Shown here in pieces: positions 49,910 to 57,860 of a DNA stretch of 64,000 nt. Below the pieces are notes generated by a model, which was given only the letters and a program-made list of their open reading frames with translations, searched no databases and had not been told where the DNA came from. The stretch comes from Kibdelosporangium banguiense (GTDB taxonomy: Bacteria; Actinomycetota; Actinomycetes; Mycobacteriales; Pseudonocardiaceae): contig NZ_JAGINW010000001.1 in NCBI RefSeq assembly GCF_017876405.1, positions 11,669,203 through 11,733,202 on the forward strand, written 5' to 3'. The first letter of the stretch is position 1. Every line of letters begins with the position of its first letter. The position numbers and the translations under genes are program-made.

Positions 49910-50209
49910 CTAGCGCCGGCGTTCACCCTTGCCCAGCGCGTTCCAGAACCGGCGGTACCGATCAAGCCAGACGTCGATCTCCTTGAGCGGAGCCGGATCC
50001 ACCGAGTACAGCCGCCGCGTACCGTCCGGCCGGACCTTGGCGAACCCGTTGTCTCGCAACACCCGGAGATGCTGAGACACCCCAGGCTGGGAAATCCCGA
50101 ACTCCTCCTGCACCACCGCACCGATCTCACCGGCCGGCCGCTCTCCCTCGGCAAGCAGCTCAAGAATCCGCCGCCGCACGGGATCCCCGAGGACATCGAA
50201 CGCATGCAT
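49910..50209 (-). CDS. ArsR-family regulator
   Basis: A 99-residue winged-helix protein: MHAFDVLGDPVRRRILELL, GISQPGVSQHLRVLRDNGF and RRLYSVDPAPLKEIDVWLDRYR, the subtype usually paired with SRPBCC proteins. ATG 50209 is preferred; the frame is open far upstream, but that part is not family-like. It is alone here; no SRPBCC gene is adjacent. A TA-rich palindrome lies 21 bp before the start. Confidence 0.88.
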   Translation of the reverse strand: MHAFDVLGDPVRRRILELLAEGERPAGEIGAVVQEEFGISQPGVSQHLRVLRDNGFAKVRPDGTRRLYSVDPAPLKEIDVWLDRYRRFWNALGKGERRR

Positions 50210-50230
50210 GCCCTCATGGAACGACGCACT

Positions 50231-50240
50231 CTTATATAAG
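50231..50240. promoter_or_regulatory. ArsR operator-like palindrome
   Basis: CTTATATAAG, perfect and strikingly A+T-rich in this genome, 21 bp before the arsR start, overlapping a probable TTGACT/TATAAG promoter. Probably autoregulation. The rest of 50241-50397 shows no gene. Confidence 0.6.
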
Positions 50241-50397
50241 TCAAGTCTGATGCGAAGCATGCCGTGGAACCTATTGCGATCAGACAGGACGGTCGACGCC
50301 TGGAAGGTCCAGAGTGGAAGGTGGAGCAGCACGCCAGCATCTGGGCGCCCCGCAACGCCCCTCTTCCAATGGCGACCCACCAAGGGCCAAGGCCTTT

Positions 50398-50826
50398 CTA
50401 AGCCCCCAGTTCCCCGGCGATTCTCTTCAGGTAGCCGGTGAACTGGGCTTTGTCCTGTTCGTCCCAGCTCGCGGTCAGCTCGTCGAACGCCCGCTCCTGC
50501 CACCGCCGCGCTCCGGCGAGCAGTTGCGAGCCCTGATCTGTCAACCGGACCACCGTCCGCCTCCGGTCCATTTCGGACTCCTCGCGGGTGAGATAGCCCG
50601 CTGACGCGGCGGCGATCACCATCCGGCTCGCGCCGGAGTGGTCAAGGCCCAACTGGTGGGCCACCGCGTTCACGGTCGCCTCGCCGCGCATGGCGCCGAC
50701 CGCCTCGACGACCAGGATGTGCTGAACGTGGCGCATCTCACCGGTCAGTTCCGCCGACGCCTGAGTGGCCCAGCGCCGCGAGAAGAACCGGACCAGCCGG
50801 AACAGCGCCGGCCCACCATCAGTCAT
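50398..50826 (-). CDS. MarR-family regulator
   Basis: A 142-residue MarR protein: ILVVEAVGAMRGEATVNAVAHQLGLDHSGAS (in parts), recognition helix SRMVIAAASAGYL and the wing MDRRRTVVRLTDQG. Divergent from a VOC-family gene with a large compound operator between them, so it controls itself and that gene. Confidence 0.92.
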   Translation of the reverse strand: MTDGGPALFRLVRFFSRRWATQASAELTGEMRHVQHILVVEAVGAMRGEATVNAVAHQLGLDHSGASRMVIAAASAGYLTREESEMDRRRTVVRLTDQGSQLLAGARRWQERAFDELTASWDEQDKAQFTGYLKRIAGELGA

Positions 50827-50839
50827 GCCGCCAGTTTAC

Positions 50840-50884
50840 ATTCCGTGCGATGCGCACGTATATTGAGTGCGTATCGCACGGAAT
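50840..50884. promoter_or_regulatory. Large double operator between marR and VOC gene
   Basis: Two 18-bp arms (50840-50857 and 50867-50884) are inverted repeats of each other with 17 of 18 matches around a 9-bp spacer. Each arm contains its own palindrome: GTGCG-ATG-CGCAC and GTGCG-TAT-CGCAC. TATATT, a plausible -10 box, lies in the spacer. This fits two MarR dimers covering both promoters. Confidence 0.78.
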
Positions 50885-50894
50885 GGAGTTCATT

Positions 50895-51266
50895 GTGATC
50901 GTCCTCAACCACACGATCGTTCCCGCGCAGGACAAGGCAGTCGCCGCGCGGTTCCTGGCCGGCCTGCTCGGCCTCGAGGTCGGCGAGCCCACCGGCCCGT
51001 TCGTCCCGGTGCAGGTCAACACCGATCTGACACTCGACTTCGACGACCGCGGCCCCGCCACGCCCGGCCACTACGCCTTCCTGGTCGACGACGAGATCTT
51101 CGACGCGGTGATGGCGCACCTCGCCCGGTTCCCCGAGATCGAGTACGGCTCCGGGAAGGTGCTGGGCTGGGACCGGGAGATCAACCATCTCGGCGGCGGC
51201 CGTGGCGTGTACGTCCGCGACCCCAACGGCCACAGCTACGAACTGTTCACCGCCGTCCCGAACTGA
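50895..51266 (+). CDS. VOC-family (glyoxalase/bleomycin resistance-like) protein
   Basis: A 123-residue vicinal-oxygen-chelate protein: LNHTIVPAQDKAVAARFLAG at the N-terminus, a central GHYAFLVDDEIFD, and the C-terminal GRGVYVRDPNGHSYELFT with the usual metal Glu. GTG 50895 is chosen because GGAG lies 7 nt upstream; the earlier ATG at 50883 lies within the operator arm. Expression should respond to the MarR ligand. Enzyme versus binding protein cannot be decided. Confidence 0.85.
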   Translation: MIVLNHTIVPAQDKAVAARFLAGLLGLEVGEPTGPFVPVQVNTDLTLDFDDRGPATPGHYAFLVDDEIFDAVMAHLARFPEIEYGSGKVLGWDREINHLGGGRGVYVRDPNGHSYELFTAVPN

Positions 51267-51270
51267 CAGT

Positions 51271-52044
51271 TCACGGGGTCCAGACGTACGGCCTTGTCTT
51301 CGTGACAGCGGTGAAACCCAGCCGTTCCAGGATCGGACGGCTGTCTTCGGACGCATCGACCTGCAGGTATCGCAGGCCCATCTCGGCCGCGAGCTGCGCG
51401 CGCCGCCGGACGAGGGCGCGGTAGATGCCGCGCCCTCGCCACTCGGCCAGCGTGGAGCCGCCCCACAACCCGCCGAAGTCCTTGCCGTATTTGAAGACCA
51501 GCCAGGCCGCGGACACCACCTGCCCGTCGGCCTCCGCCACGAACACGGCCAGATGCGCCTTGCGGGAGATGAGGTTCTCGCCCAGCCAGCTCAGATCCTC
51601 GCCCCAGACCGCGCTTTCCATCGCCGCGATCCGGTGCATGTCGGCATCGGCGTCGGTCTGTCTGATCTGGACACCGTCGGGCAGCACCGGCGGCGCGGCC
51701 TGCGTCTCGGTCAGGCTGATCACGACGGTCTCCTCGTCCTCCGGCTGGAAACCGGCGGCGAGCAGGCGTCCGGGAATGCCTGCGGGCAGATCGTGGCTGC
51801 GGGTCTTCCACTCGACGCTTTCGCGACGGGCGGCGAAGAAATCGCGCTGCCGGGCGATCAGGGCGTCCAGTTCGGCGCCGTCGACGCCCAGATCCCTGGG
51901 TGCGCTGATGAAACCACGGCGCTTGCCGACGATCCGGACGATCGGCCCGTCGGATTCGGCCCAGGCGCCTGCTTCGAGGTTCGTGGCCTCGGCGGGACGC
52001 AGGCGGTCGTCATACGCGGCGAGCAACGTTGCGGCATCCGGCAC
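51271..52044 (-). CDS. GNAT-family N-acetyltransferase
   Basis: A 257-residue protein whose C-terminal half is a GNAT domain with the acetyl-CoA motif WRGRGIYRALVRRRAQLA and RYLQVDASEDSRPILERLGF. The N-terminal half is a degenerate second GNAT-like part. Substrate unknown. GTG 52044 start. Convergent with the VOC gene (4 bp apart) and divergent from an M20 peptidase gene. Confidence 0.87.
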   Translation of the reverse strand: MPDAATLLAAYDDRLRPAEATNLEAGAWAESDGPIVRIVGKRRGFISAPRDLGVDGAELDALIARQRDFFAARRESVEWKTRSHDLPAGIPGRLLAAGFQPEDEETVVISLTETQAAPPVLPDGVQIRQTDADADMHRIAAMESAVWGEDLSWLGENLISRKAHLAVFVAEADGQVVSAAWLVFKYGKDFGGLWGGSTLAEWRGRGIYRALVRRRAQLAAEMGLRYLQVDASEDSRPILERLGFTAVTKTRPYVWTP

Positions 52045-52101
52045 GCCCCGACCCTAGCCGGACCTCATGCCCGCCCGCATTCGGTTTGCGACACTGGCCG
52101 T

Positions 52102-53196
52102 ATGCGGGAAGAAGTCATTGAGCTGCTCAAGCGGCTCGTCGAGATCGACTCGGTCAACGCCTCACTGGTGCCGGGCGCGGCCGGGGAGGCGGCCATCGCC
52201 CGGTTCGTCGCGGGCTGGGCCACCGACGCCGGGCTGCGGGCCGAGATCGTCGGCGACAGCGTGATCGTCCGGTCCAACGGCGGTCCAGGCCGGAAACTGC
52301 TGCTGTGCGGGCACCTCGACACGGTCGGCCTGGGCGGCGTGACCGATCCACTGGTCCCGAGGATCGAGGGCGACCGGCTCTACGGCCGTGGTGCGTACGA
52401 CATGAAAGCCGGATTGGCCGCGGCCCTGATCGCCTGCCGGGACTCGAACGGCTTGGCGGGCGAGGTGATCGTGGCGGCGGTCAGCGACGAGGAGCACTCC
52501 AGCGTCGGTATCCAAGAGACGCTGCCGCACCTGCAGGCCGACGCGGCCATCGTGTGTGAACCCACCGAGCTGACGATCGCCGTGGCGCACAAGGGTTTCG
52601 CGTGGACCGAGATCGAGGTGCATGGCAAAGCAGCGCACGGCTCCCGGCCGCATCTCGGTGTCGACGCGATTCTCAAGACCGGTCCGATCCTGGTCGCGCT
52701 CGACAAGCTGGACCGGTCGCTGCGCGATCGCAGCCACGAACTGCTCGGCTCAGGCAGCCTGCACGCGTCGCTGATCAGCGGCGGCCGTGAGGAGACCACG
52801 ATCCCCGACCGCTGCGTGCTGACCGTCGAGCGGCGGACGCTCCCCTACGAGACGCTCGCGGACGTCGAACAGGACATCGCGGATCTGCTGGACTCGTGCA
52901 TGCGAGCTGATCCGGAACTGAAGGCCACCAGCCGCACCACGCAGGCCCGGGACGGCATGCAGACCCCGCAGGACGCCGAGATCGTCAAGCTGCTGGCCGA
53001 AGTGGCGGGCAACCCGGAGATCACCGGTGCGAGCTACTGGGCGGACTCGGCGTTCATCTCGAGTGCGGGCATTCCCACAGTGCTCTACGGGCCGGGCGGC
53101 GAAGGCGCGCACGCCGATGTGGAGTGGGTCAGCATCGCCGACACGATCAAGTGCGCATCCGTGCTCACGGCCGCAGCCAGGCGATTCTGTGGTTGA
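52102..53196 (+). CDS. M20-family metallopeptidase (ArgE/DapE-like)
   Basis: A 364-residue zinc amidohydrolase/peptidase: GHLDTVGLG (His, Asp), GRGAYDMKAGLAA (bridging Asp), SDEEHSSVG (catalytic Glu-Glu), CEPTEL and, near the end, the His of GAHADVEWV. The dimerisation domain begins at HKGFAWTEIEVHGKAAHGS. It could be an acetylornithine deacetylase-like or carboxypeptidase-type enzyme; no biosynthetic context helps. Followed 58 bp later by lacI, with the lacI operator in between. Confidence 0.9.
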   Translation: MREEVIELLKRLVEIDSVNASLVPGAAGEAAIARFVAGWATDAGLRAEIVGDSVIVRSNGGPGRKLLLCGHLDTVGLGGVTDPLVPRIEGDRLYGRGAYDMKAGLAAALIACRDSNGLAGEVIVAAVSDEEHSSVGIQETLPHLQADAAIVCEPTELTIAVAHKGFAWTEIEVHGKAAHGSRPHLGVDAILKTGPILVALDKLDRSLRDRSHELLGSGSLHASLISGGREETTIPDRCVLTVERRTLPYETLADVEQDIADLLDSCMRADPELKATSRTTQARDGMQTPQDAEIVKLLAEVAGNPEITGASYWADSAFISSAGIPTVLYGPGGEGAHADVEWVSIADTIKCASVLTAAARRFCG

Positions 53197-53215
53197 GCCG
53201 TGTTAATCTCCTGAT

Positions 53216-53227
53216 GCAATCGTTTTC
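53216..53227. promoter_or_regulatory. LacI-type operator before lacI
   Basis: GCAATCGTTTTC, a near-palindrome around a central CG. It matches the reverse complement of the liv-operon element at 59103-59114 (GCAATCGTTTGC) in 11 of 12 positions. It lies 27 bp before the lacI start. Confidence 0.65.
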
Positions 53228-53254
53228 CGCCGCCGAGGGCTCTGGTGCTGCCGT

Positions 53255-54274
53255 ATGTCGAACTCTCCTACCCTCAAAGAGGTCGCGCAGCGCGCCGGGG
53301 TGCACGTCACCACCGCATCCAGGGCCCTCAACCCGGCTACGGCGTCCCTGGTCAACCCGGCGACGATGCGCCGGGTGCAGGCGGCGGCCCGCGAGCTGCG
53401 CTACCAGCCGAACGCGATGGCACGCGGCCTGAAGACGTCCAGGTCCATGTCGGTCGGCGTGCTGCTGCCGGACTTGACCAACCCGCTGTTCCCGCCGATC
53501 GTGCGCGGCATCGAGGACGTACTGGCCAACTCCGGCTACACAACCCTGATCGCCAACACCGACAACGACCTCGAACGGCAACGCACCCTGTTCGACACCC
53601 TGCGCGCCCGCCAGGTCGACGGCGTGATCATCGCGACCGCCCGCCGCGACGACAACCTGTTCATCGAGGCCCACCAACAGGGCGTACGGATGGTCCTGGT
53701 CAACCGCCGGGTCGACCAGTCCGACATCCCGTCGGTGACCGGCGACGACCACGACGGCATCGCGATGGCAGTCCGCCACCTGATCGAACTCGGCCACCGC
53801 AGAATCGGCCACATCGGCGGCCCCCAGGACACAACCACCGGCCGCACCCGGCTCCGCGCCTACCGCCAGGCCCTCGACGACGCAGGCATCGAACCCGACC
53901 CCAGCCTGGTCATGATCGCCGGCGAATTCACCGAAATCCAAGGCGCCAAAGCAATCCGCGCGATGTTCGACGCCCGCGAACTGCCGACCGCCATAGTCGC
54001 CGCCAACGACATGATCGCGCTGGGCTGCCTCGACGTCTTCAGCGAACGCCGCCTACGCTGCCCCGAGGACATCTCCCTGGTCGGCTTCAACGACATGCCT
54101 TTCGTCGACCGCCTCACCCCACCCCTGAGCACAGTCCGCGTCCCCCACTACCAAATCGGCGCCGAGGCAGCCCGCATGCTGCTCGACCGCCTCGCCAACC
54201 CAGCTCTCCCCGCCAAGTCGATCACCCTCCCCGCAACCCTGGTCCTCCGCGAATCAACAGCCCCGCCTCGCTGA
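53255..54274 (+). CDS. LacI-family transcriptional regulator
   Basis: A 339-residue LacI/GalR protein: HTH TLKEVAQRAGVHVTTASRAL, hinge helix YQPNAMARGLKTSRS, and a periplasmic-binding-protein-like core (VGVLLPDLTNPLFPPIVRGI, ELGHRRIGHIGGP, AIVAANDMIALGCLDVF, VGFNDMPFVDRLTPPLSTV). Effector unknown, possibly the substrate of the Liv-type importer that lies convergently downstream, since both carry a GCAAnCGnTTnC operator. Followed by 150 bp with a dispersed repeat. Confidence 0.94.
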   Translation: MSNSPTLKEVAQRAGVHVTTASRALNPATASLVNPATMRRVQAAARELRYQPNAMARGLKTSRSMSVGVLLPDLTNPLFPPIVRGIEDVLANSGYTTLIANTDNDLERQRTLFDTLRARQVDGVIIATARRDDNLFIEAHQQGVRMVLVNRRVDQSDIPSVTGDDHDGIAMAVRHLIELGHRRIGHIGGPQDTTTGRTRLRAYRQALDDAGIEPDPSLVMIAGEFTEIQGAKAIRAMFDARELPTAIVAANDMIALGCLDVFSERRLRCPEDISLVGFNDMPFVDRLTPPLSTVRVPHYQIGAEAARMLLDRLANPALPAKSITLPATLVLRESTAPPR

Positions 54275-54396
54275 GGCACCAGCCCCGGCTGCCGGAAACG
54301 TGTTGCTGCCAGCGCTGGAGACTCCAGCAACAGGGCATCCAGCGCCGCGCGTGAGATCGCTCGGCCCCAGAACCTGCCCTCCACCAGGGAAAACGA

Positions 54397-54451
54397 AAAA
54401 CTGTCAGACCCTTGCCGTAACGTAAAATCAGGGGTTCCCCTGGCGGATTCC
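54397..54451. repeat. Dispersed repeat copy 2, overlapping the livF 3' end
   Basis: AAAACTGTCAG ... TGGCGGATTCC with a perfect CAGGGG-TT-CCCCTG stem; about 88 percent identical to 39943-39998. It supplies the stop codon and the last residues (SGIRQGNP) of LivF, so it seems to have been inserted into, or to have extended, that gene's end. Confidence 0.75.
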
Positions 54452-55222
54452 TGACGCGGTGGGTGGCGCGCGTTTTGGCGTGGGTGGCTGGGTTGTGTCG
54501 GATGATTGGGGTTGGAGGGCTCCCAGATAGAGGGAGGCTATCTCGGGGTGGTTGGTTACCTCGCTGGCTGTGCCGGTGAGGCGGACGCGTCCGCCTTCCA
54601 TGACCATGCCGTGGGTTGAGAGGGCGAGGCCGAGGCGGACGTTCTGTTCTACCAGGAGGATGGTTTTGCCTTGGTCGCGCATGCTGCGGATCAGGGCGGT
54701 GACGGCGGCGAGGCTTTTGGGGTCGAGGCCGAGGGAGGGTTCGTCCAGGAGGACCACGGCTGGATCCAGCATCAGGGCGCGGCCTATTTCGAGCATTCGG
54801 CGTTGGCCGCCGGAGAGGTTGCCGGCCGGAGTGTTCGGGCGTTGCGTGAGAAGGGGCACTAGTTCAGCGACCGCTGAATAGCGCTCCTCGAGCAGTTTGC
54901 GCTGACGGCGAATCAGGTAACCACCCAGCAGGATGTTCTCCCGCACTGACATTCGTGGGAACAACGCGCCCGACTGTGGGACCTGGGCGATTCCCAATTC
55001 CAGGATCTGCGGGGCGGTCAGATTCTCGATTCGAGTCGATCCCAACAGGACTGTGCCCTGTCGGGGCCTGATCAGACCGCTGATCACGCGGAGGACTGTC
55101 GACTTTCCGGCGCCGTTGGGGCCGAGGACACATGTGACCGAAGCCGGCTCCACTGTGATGTTCAGGCCTTGCAGCACGTCGCCGCCGCCGTATCCGGCGT
55201 ACACATCGAGCAAGGTCAACAT
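54428..55222 (-). CDS. livF: Branched-chain amino acid-type ABC ATPase LivF
   Basis: A 264-residue LivF ATPase: Walker A GPNGAGKST, signature NLSGGQRRMLEIGRAL, Walker B VLLDEPSLGLDPKS, switch His replaced by Gln region LLVEQNV as in LivF. The core ends at IASLYLGA as usual; a further 26 residues (Q/T/P-rich, ending GIRQGNP) are non-family and come partly from the dispersed repeat. ATG 55222 shares a base with the LivM-LivG stop (TGATG). Last gene of the liv operon. Confidence 0.92.
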   Translation of the reverse strand: MLTLLDVYAGYGGGDVLQGLNITVEPASVTCVLGPNGAGKSTVLRVISGLIRPRQGTVLLGSTRIENLTAPQILELGIAQVPQSGALFPRMSVRENILLGGYLIRRQRKLLEERYSAVAELVPLLTQRPNTPAGNLSGGQRRMLEIGRALMLDPAVVLLDEPSLGLDPKSLAAVTALIRSMRDQGKTILLVEQNVRLGLALSTHGMVMEGGRVRLTGTASEVTNHPEIASLYLGALQPQSSDTTQPPTPKRAPPTASGIRQGNP

Positions 55223-56982
55223 CAGGTGGGCACCTCGCCGAGATATGCGTCCAGAACAGCCGCGTCGTTGCGGATGACGTCCGGCGGCCCGGATGCGATC
55301 ACCTCTCCCCTGGCGAGCACGAAGACAGGGTCGCACAGGTCGAGCACCATCGGGATGTTGTGCTCCACCACCAGGAATGTGATGCCCTGGCGGTTGGCCG
55401 CACGGATTACGTCGGCCATGCGGTCGACGAGGCCGGGATTGACGCCGCCGGCCGGCTCGTCGAGCAGGACCAGCCGGGGTTCGAGCATCAGCACCTGCGC
55501 CAGTTCGACGAGTTTCTGCTGACCGTAGGACAAGGCTCCGGCCCGTTCGTTTTCGAAACGGCCAAGTCCGACGAACGACAGCAGGTCGCGCGCCCGATCC
55601 GCCTCATGTCCGGAAACCGCGCCGGAAGCCAGCACCGACGGGGAGAACGAACCCAGCGGCGACACCACGTTCTCCAGGACGGTCATGCTTTTGAACAATC
55701 GGGTTACCTGAAATGTCCGGCCCAGGCCGCGATGCGCTCGCGTCCACGGCGCCAACCCGTCGATCCGCGAGCCGTCGAACCAGATCTGCCCGGTGTGCGC
55801 CCCTCCGGTTCCGGTGATCAGGTTGAACAACGTCGTCTTGCCGGACCCGTTCGGCCCGATCAGGGCTGTGATCGAGCCGCGCGGGATCTCCAGGCTCGCG
55901 CCGTTGACCGCATGCAGACCACCAAAAGCTTTGTGCACGTCCCGAATTTCCAGCAACGGCCCGGTTTTGTCTTCAATCGGCCGAGTCGTTACCTCGATCG
56001 GGCGATGTTCCATCGCACCAACGTGGTCTGTGTACTCGATGGGGCGTTTGGGCAGCAGGCGCTGCAACGCGGGCAGCAGTCCAGCAGGCATGAAAAGCAC
56101 GATGATCACCAGCGCCAGGCCGAAAAGCAGCAGCCTGCTCTGCGATCCGCCGCCATAAACAGTCGCGGCCTCGCTGGCGAACGAAACAATGAACGCACCA
56201 ATGACCGGACCCCACAAGGTTCCCCGCCCACCGGCAAGTGCTCCGAGAACCACTGTCACACTGACGAGAATATTGAAGGCACCCAACGGGTTCAGGAACG
56301 TCAGGAAGTACGCGTACACCGCGCCCGCGACCCCGACAAAGAAGGAACTCGCGGCATAGGCGAGATTCTTGTACAGGGTTGCGGGAATGCCGATCGCGGC
56401 GGCTTTTCCTTCGTCCTCCCGGATCGCGACCAGCCCGGTGCCGAACTTGGTGCGCCGGATCCACACGCTGAAGCCGAAAGCCAGCACCATCAGCCCGAGG
56501 AACATGTAGTAGAAGGGGATGTTCTGGATCTCCGGATCCCAGAACGGCAGCTCGAGCGTGATCCCGTCCGACCCGTTGGTCAGCCCGGGCAGGTTCACAG
56601 CCAGGATCTGGAACAACAGCAACAGCGCGATCGTGATGATCACAAACGCGGGACCCTTGACACGCAACACAACGCTGCCCACCAGCAAAGCCACCACGAC
56701 CGCGACAACGCCACTGAGCGGCGCCAGCACCAGCGGGTTGACCTCCCATCGAGTGGACAGAATGCCCGCGGTGTAGGCGCCTATCCCGAGAAAGACACTG
56801 TGCCCCAAGGAAATGTAGCCCGCGAAACCCGAGATGATGTTCCAGCTGATGGATTGGATCGCCACGAGAAAGGCCAGCAGCAACACGGTCTGCTCATACG
56901 TGGCCGCCGGATCGATGAGCGGAACCAGAATGAGTGCAAGGCAAACCACTGCGGCAATCCCGTGCCCAACACGCGGATTCAC
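55222..56982 (-). CDS. Fused LivM permease-LivG ATPase
   Basis: A 586-residue fusion. Residues 1 to about 315 are a LivM-type permease with around nine to ten helices (SGFAGYISLGHSVFLGIGAY, AGGRGTLWGPVIGAF). Residues about 340-586 are a LivG ATPase with Walker A GPNGSGKTT, signature LSYGQQKLVELAQVL, Walker B LVLLDEPAGGVNP and VVEHNI. The linker is a 30-residue charged segment. GTG 56982 overlaps the livH stop (GTGA). Fusion of these two genes is known in some genomes; it fixes a 1:1 ratio. Confidence 0.93.
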   Translation of the reverse strand: MNPRVGHGIAAVVCLALILVPLIDPAATYEQTVLLLAFLVAIQSISWNIISGFAGYISLGHSVFLGIGAYTAGILSTRWEVNPLVLAPLSGVVAVVVALLVGSVVLRVKGPAFVIITIALLLLFQILAVNLPGLTNGSDGITLELPFWDPEIQNIPFYYMFLGLMVLAFGFSVWIRRTKFGTGLVAIREDEGKAAAIGIPATLYKNLAYAASSFFVGVAGAVYAYFLTFLNPLGAFNILVSVTVVLGALAGGRGTLWGPVIGAFIVSFASEAATVYGGGSQSRLLLFGLALVIIVLFMPAGLLPALQRLLPKRPIEYTDHVGAMEHRPIEVTTRPIEDKTGPLLEIRDVHKAFGGLHAVNGASLEIPRGSITALIGPNGSGKTTLFNLITGTGGAHTGQIWFDGSRIDGLAPWTRAHRGLGRTFQVTRLFKSMTVLENVVSPLGSFSPSVLASGAVSGHEADRARDLLSFVGLGRFENERAGALSYGQQKLVELAQVLMLEPRLVLLDEPAGGVNPGLVDRMADVIRAANRQGITFLVVEHNIPMVLDLCDPVFVLARGEVIASGPPDVIRNDAAVLDAYLGEVPT

Positions 56983-57860
56983 GTTGCGGCGTCCTCTCGC
57001 AACCGGGTGCCGAACAGCCCATGTGGACGGACGAGTAACACAAGAAGGATCACCGCGTAGAACACGAGCGTGGACCAGCGAGGCGAGCCGTACGTCGCGG
57101 TAGCCGTCTCAGCGAGTCCAAGAATGATCGCGCCGACCCACGCCCCGCGCAGCGATCCCATGCCGCCCAGCACAATGATCCCCAACAGCCGGGCGATCCA
57201 TTCGTAGTGCGAGGCGGGGAAAAACGGATACAGCACCGACAGAATCGACCCGCCGGTCCCCGCGGTCGCCGTACCGATCGCGAACGACAACGCGGCCATG
57301 GAAGACGCACTGATCCCAACAAGCGCTGCACCAGAAGGATTCTGCGAACACGCACGGATCGCACGCCCGGTCCATGTCCGGTTGAGCACGAGATACAACA
57401 CACCGAGCACAATCAGGGCCGCAAGGCAGCCGTACACCTGAGCCTTGGGCAGGACTATCGCCCCGAGGTGAAACGACTCGGCGAAGTACGACGGCGTGGC
57501 CGACCGGAAATAGTTACCCGCCGTGACGTTCAGCAGGCCTTCGACAGTGAGCGCGATCCCGAACGTCAGCAGCATCGACATGGCCGCAGCCGTGCCCCGC
57601 ACCCGCACGATCACCAGCCGGTAGAGCACCCAGCCCAGGCCGAACATCACCGGCGTGGTGCCCAGCGCGAGCAGGATCGGGTCCAGCCCGGTCAGCTGCC
57701 ACGCCTTCCACGTCAGCATCGCCACCAGGACCAGGAACGCACCCTGGGCGACGTTGACGATGCCCATGATCCCGAAGACGAGGGTCAGCCCGGCCGCCAT
57801 CAGGGCGTATACGCCGCCGATCAGCAGCCCTAGTGCAATCATTTGCAACAGCTGCGTCAT
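56979..57860 (-). CDS. livH: Branched-chain amino acid-type ABC permease LivH
   Basis: A 293-residue permease, about eight helices, with the LivH N-terminal signature LIGGVYALMAAGLTLVFGIM and the C-terminal GGMGSLRGAWVGAIILGLAE. It overlaps the substrate-binding protein gene at its start (ATGA) and the fusion gene at its end. The importer could take up branched-chain amino acids, urea, aromatics or other amides; specificity is not visible. Confidence 0.94.
   Translation of the reverse strand: MTQLLQMIALGLLIGGVYALMAAGLTLVFGIMGIVNVAQGAFLVLVAMLTWKAWQLTGLDPILLALGTTPVMFGLGWVLYRLVIVRVRGTAAAMSMLLTFGIALTVEGLLNVTAGNYFRSATPSYFAESFHLGAIVLPKAQVYGCLAALIVLGVLYLVLNRTWTGRAIRACSQNPSGAALVGISASSMAALSFAIGTATAGTGGSILSVLYPFFPASHYEWIARLLGIIVLGGMGSLRGAWVGAIILGLAETATATYGSPRWSTLVFYAVILLVLLVRPHGLFGTRLREDAAT

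Noticed and set aside
55360..57060. 566-codon open frame opposite the liv permease-ATPase fusion
   Set aside because: Antisense shadow; its composition (Arg/Gln/His-rich) is unlike a folded protein, and the opposite strand encodes clear transporter motifs.
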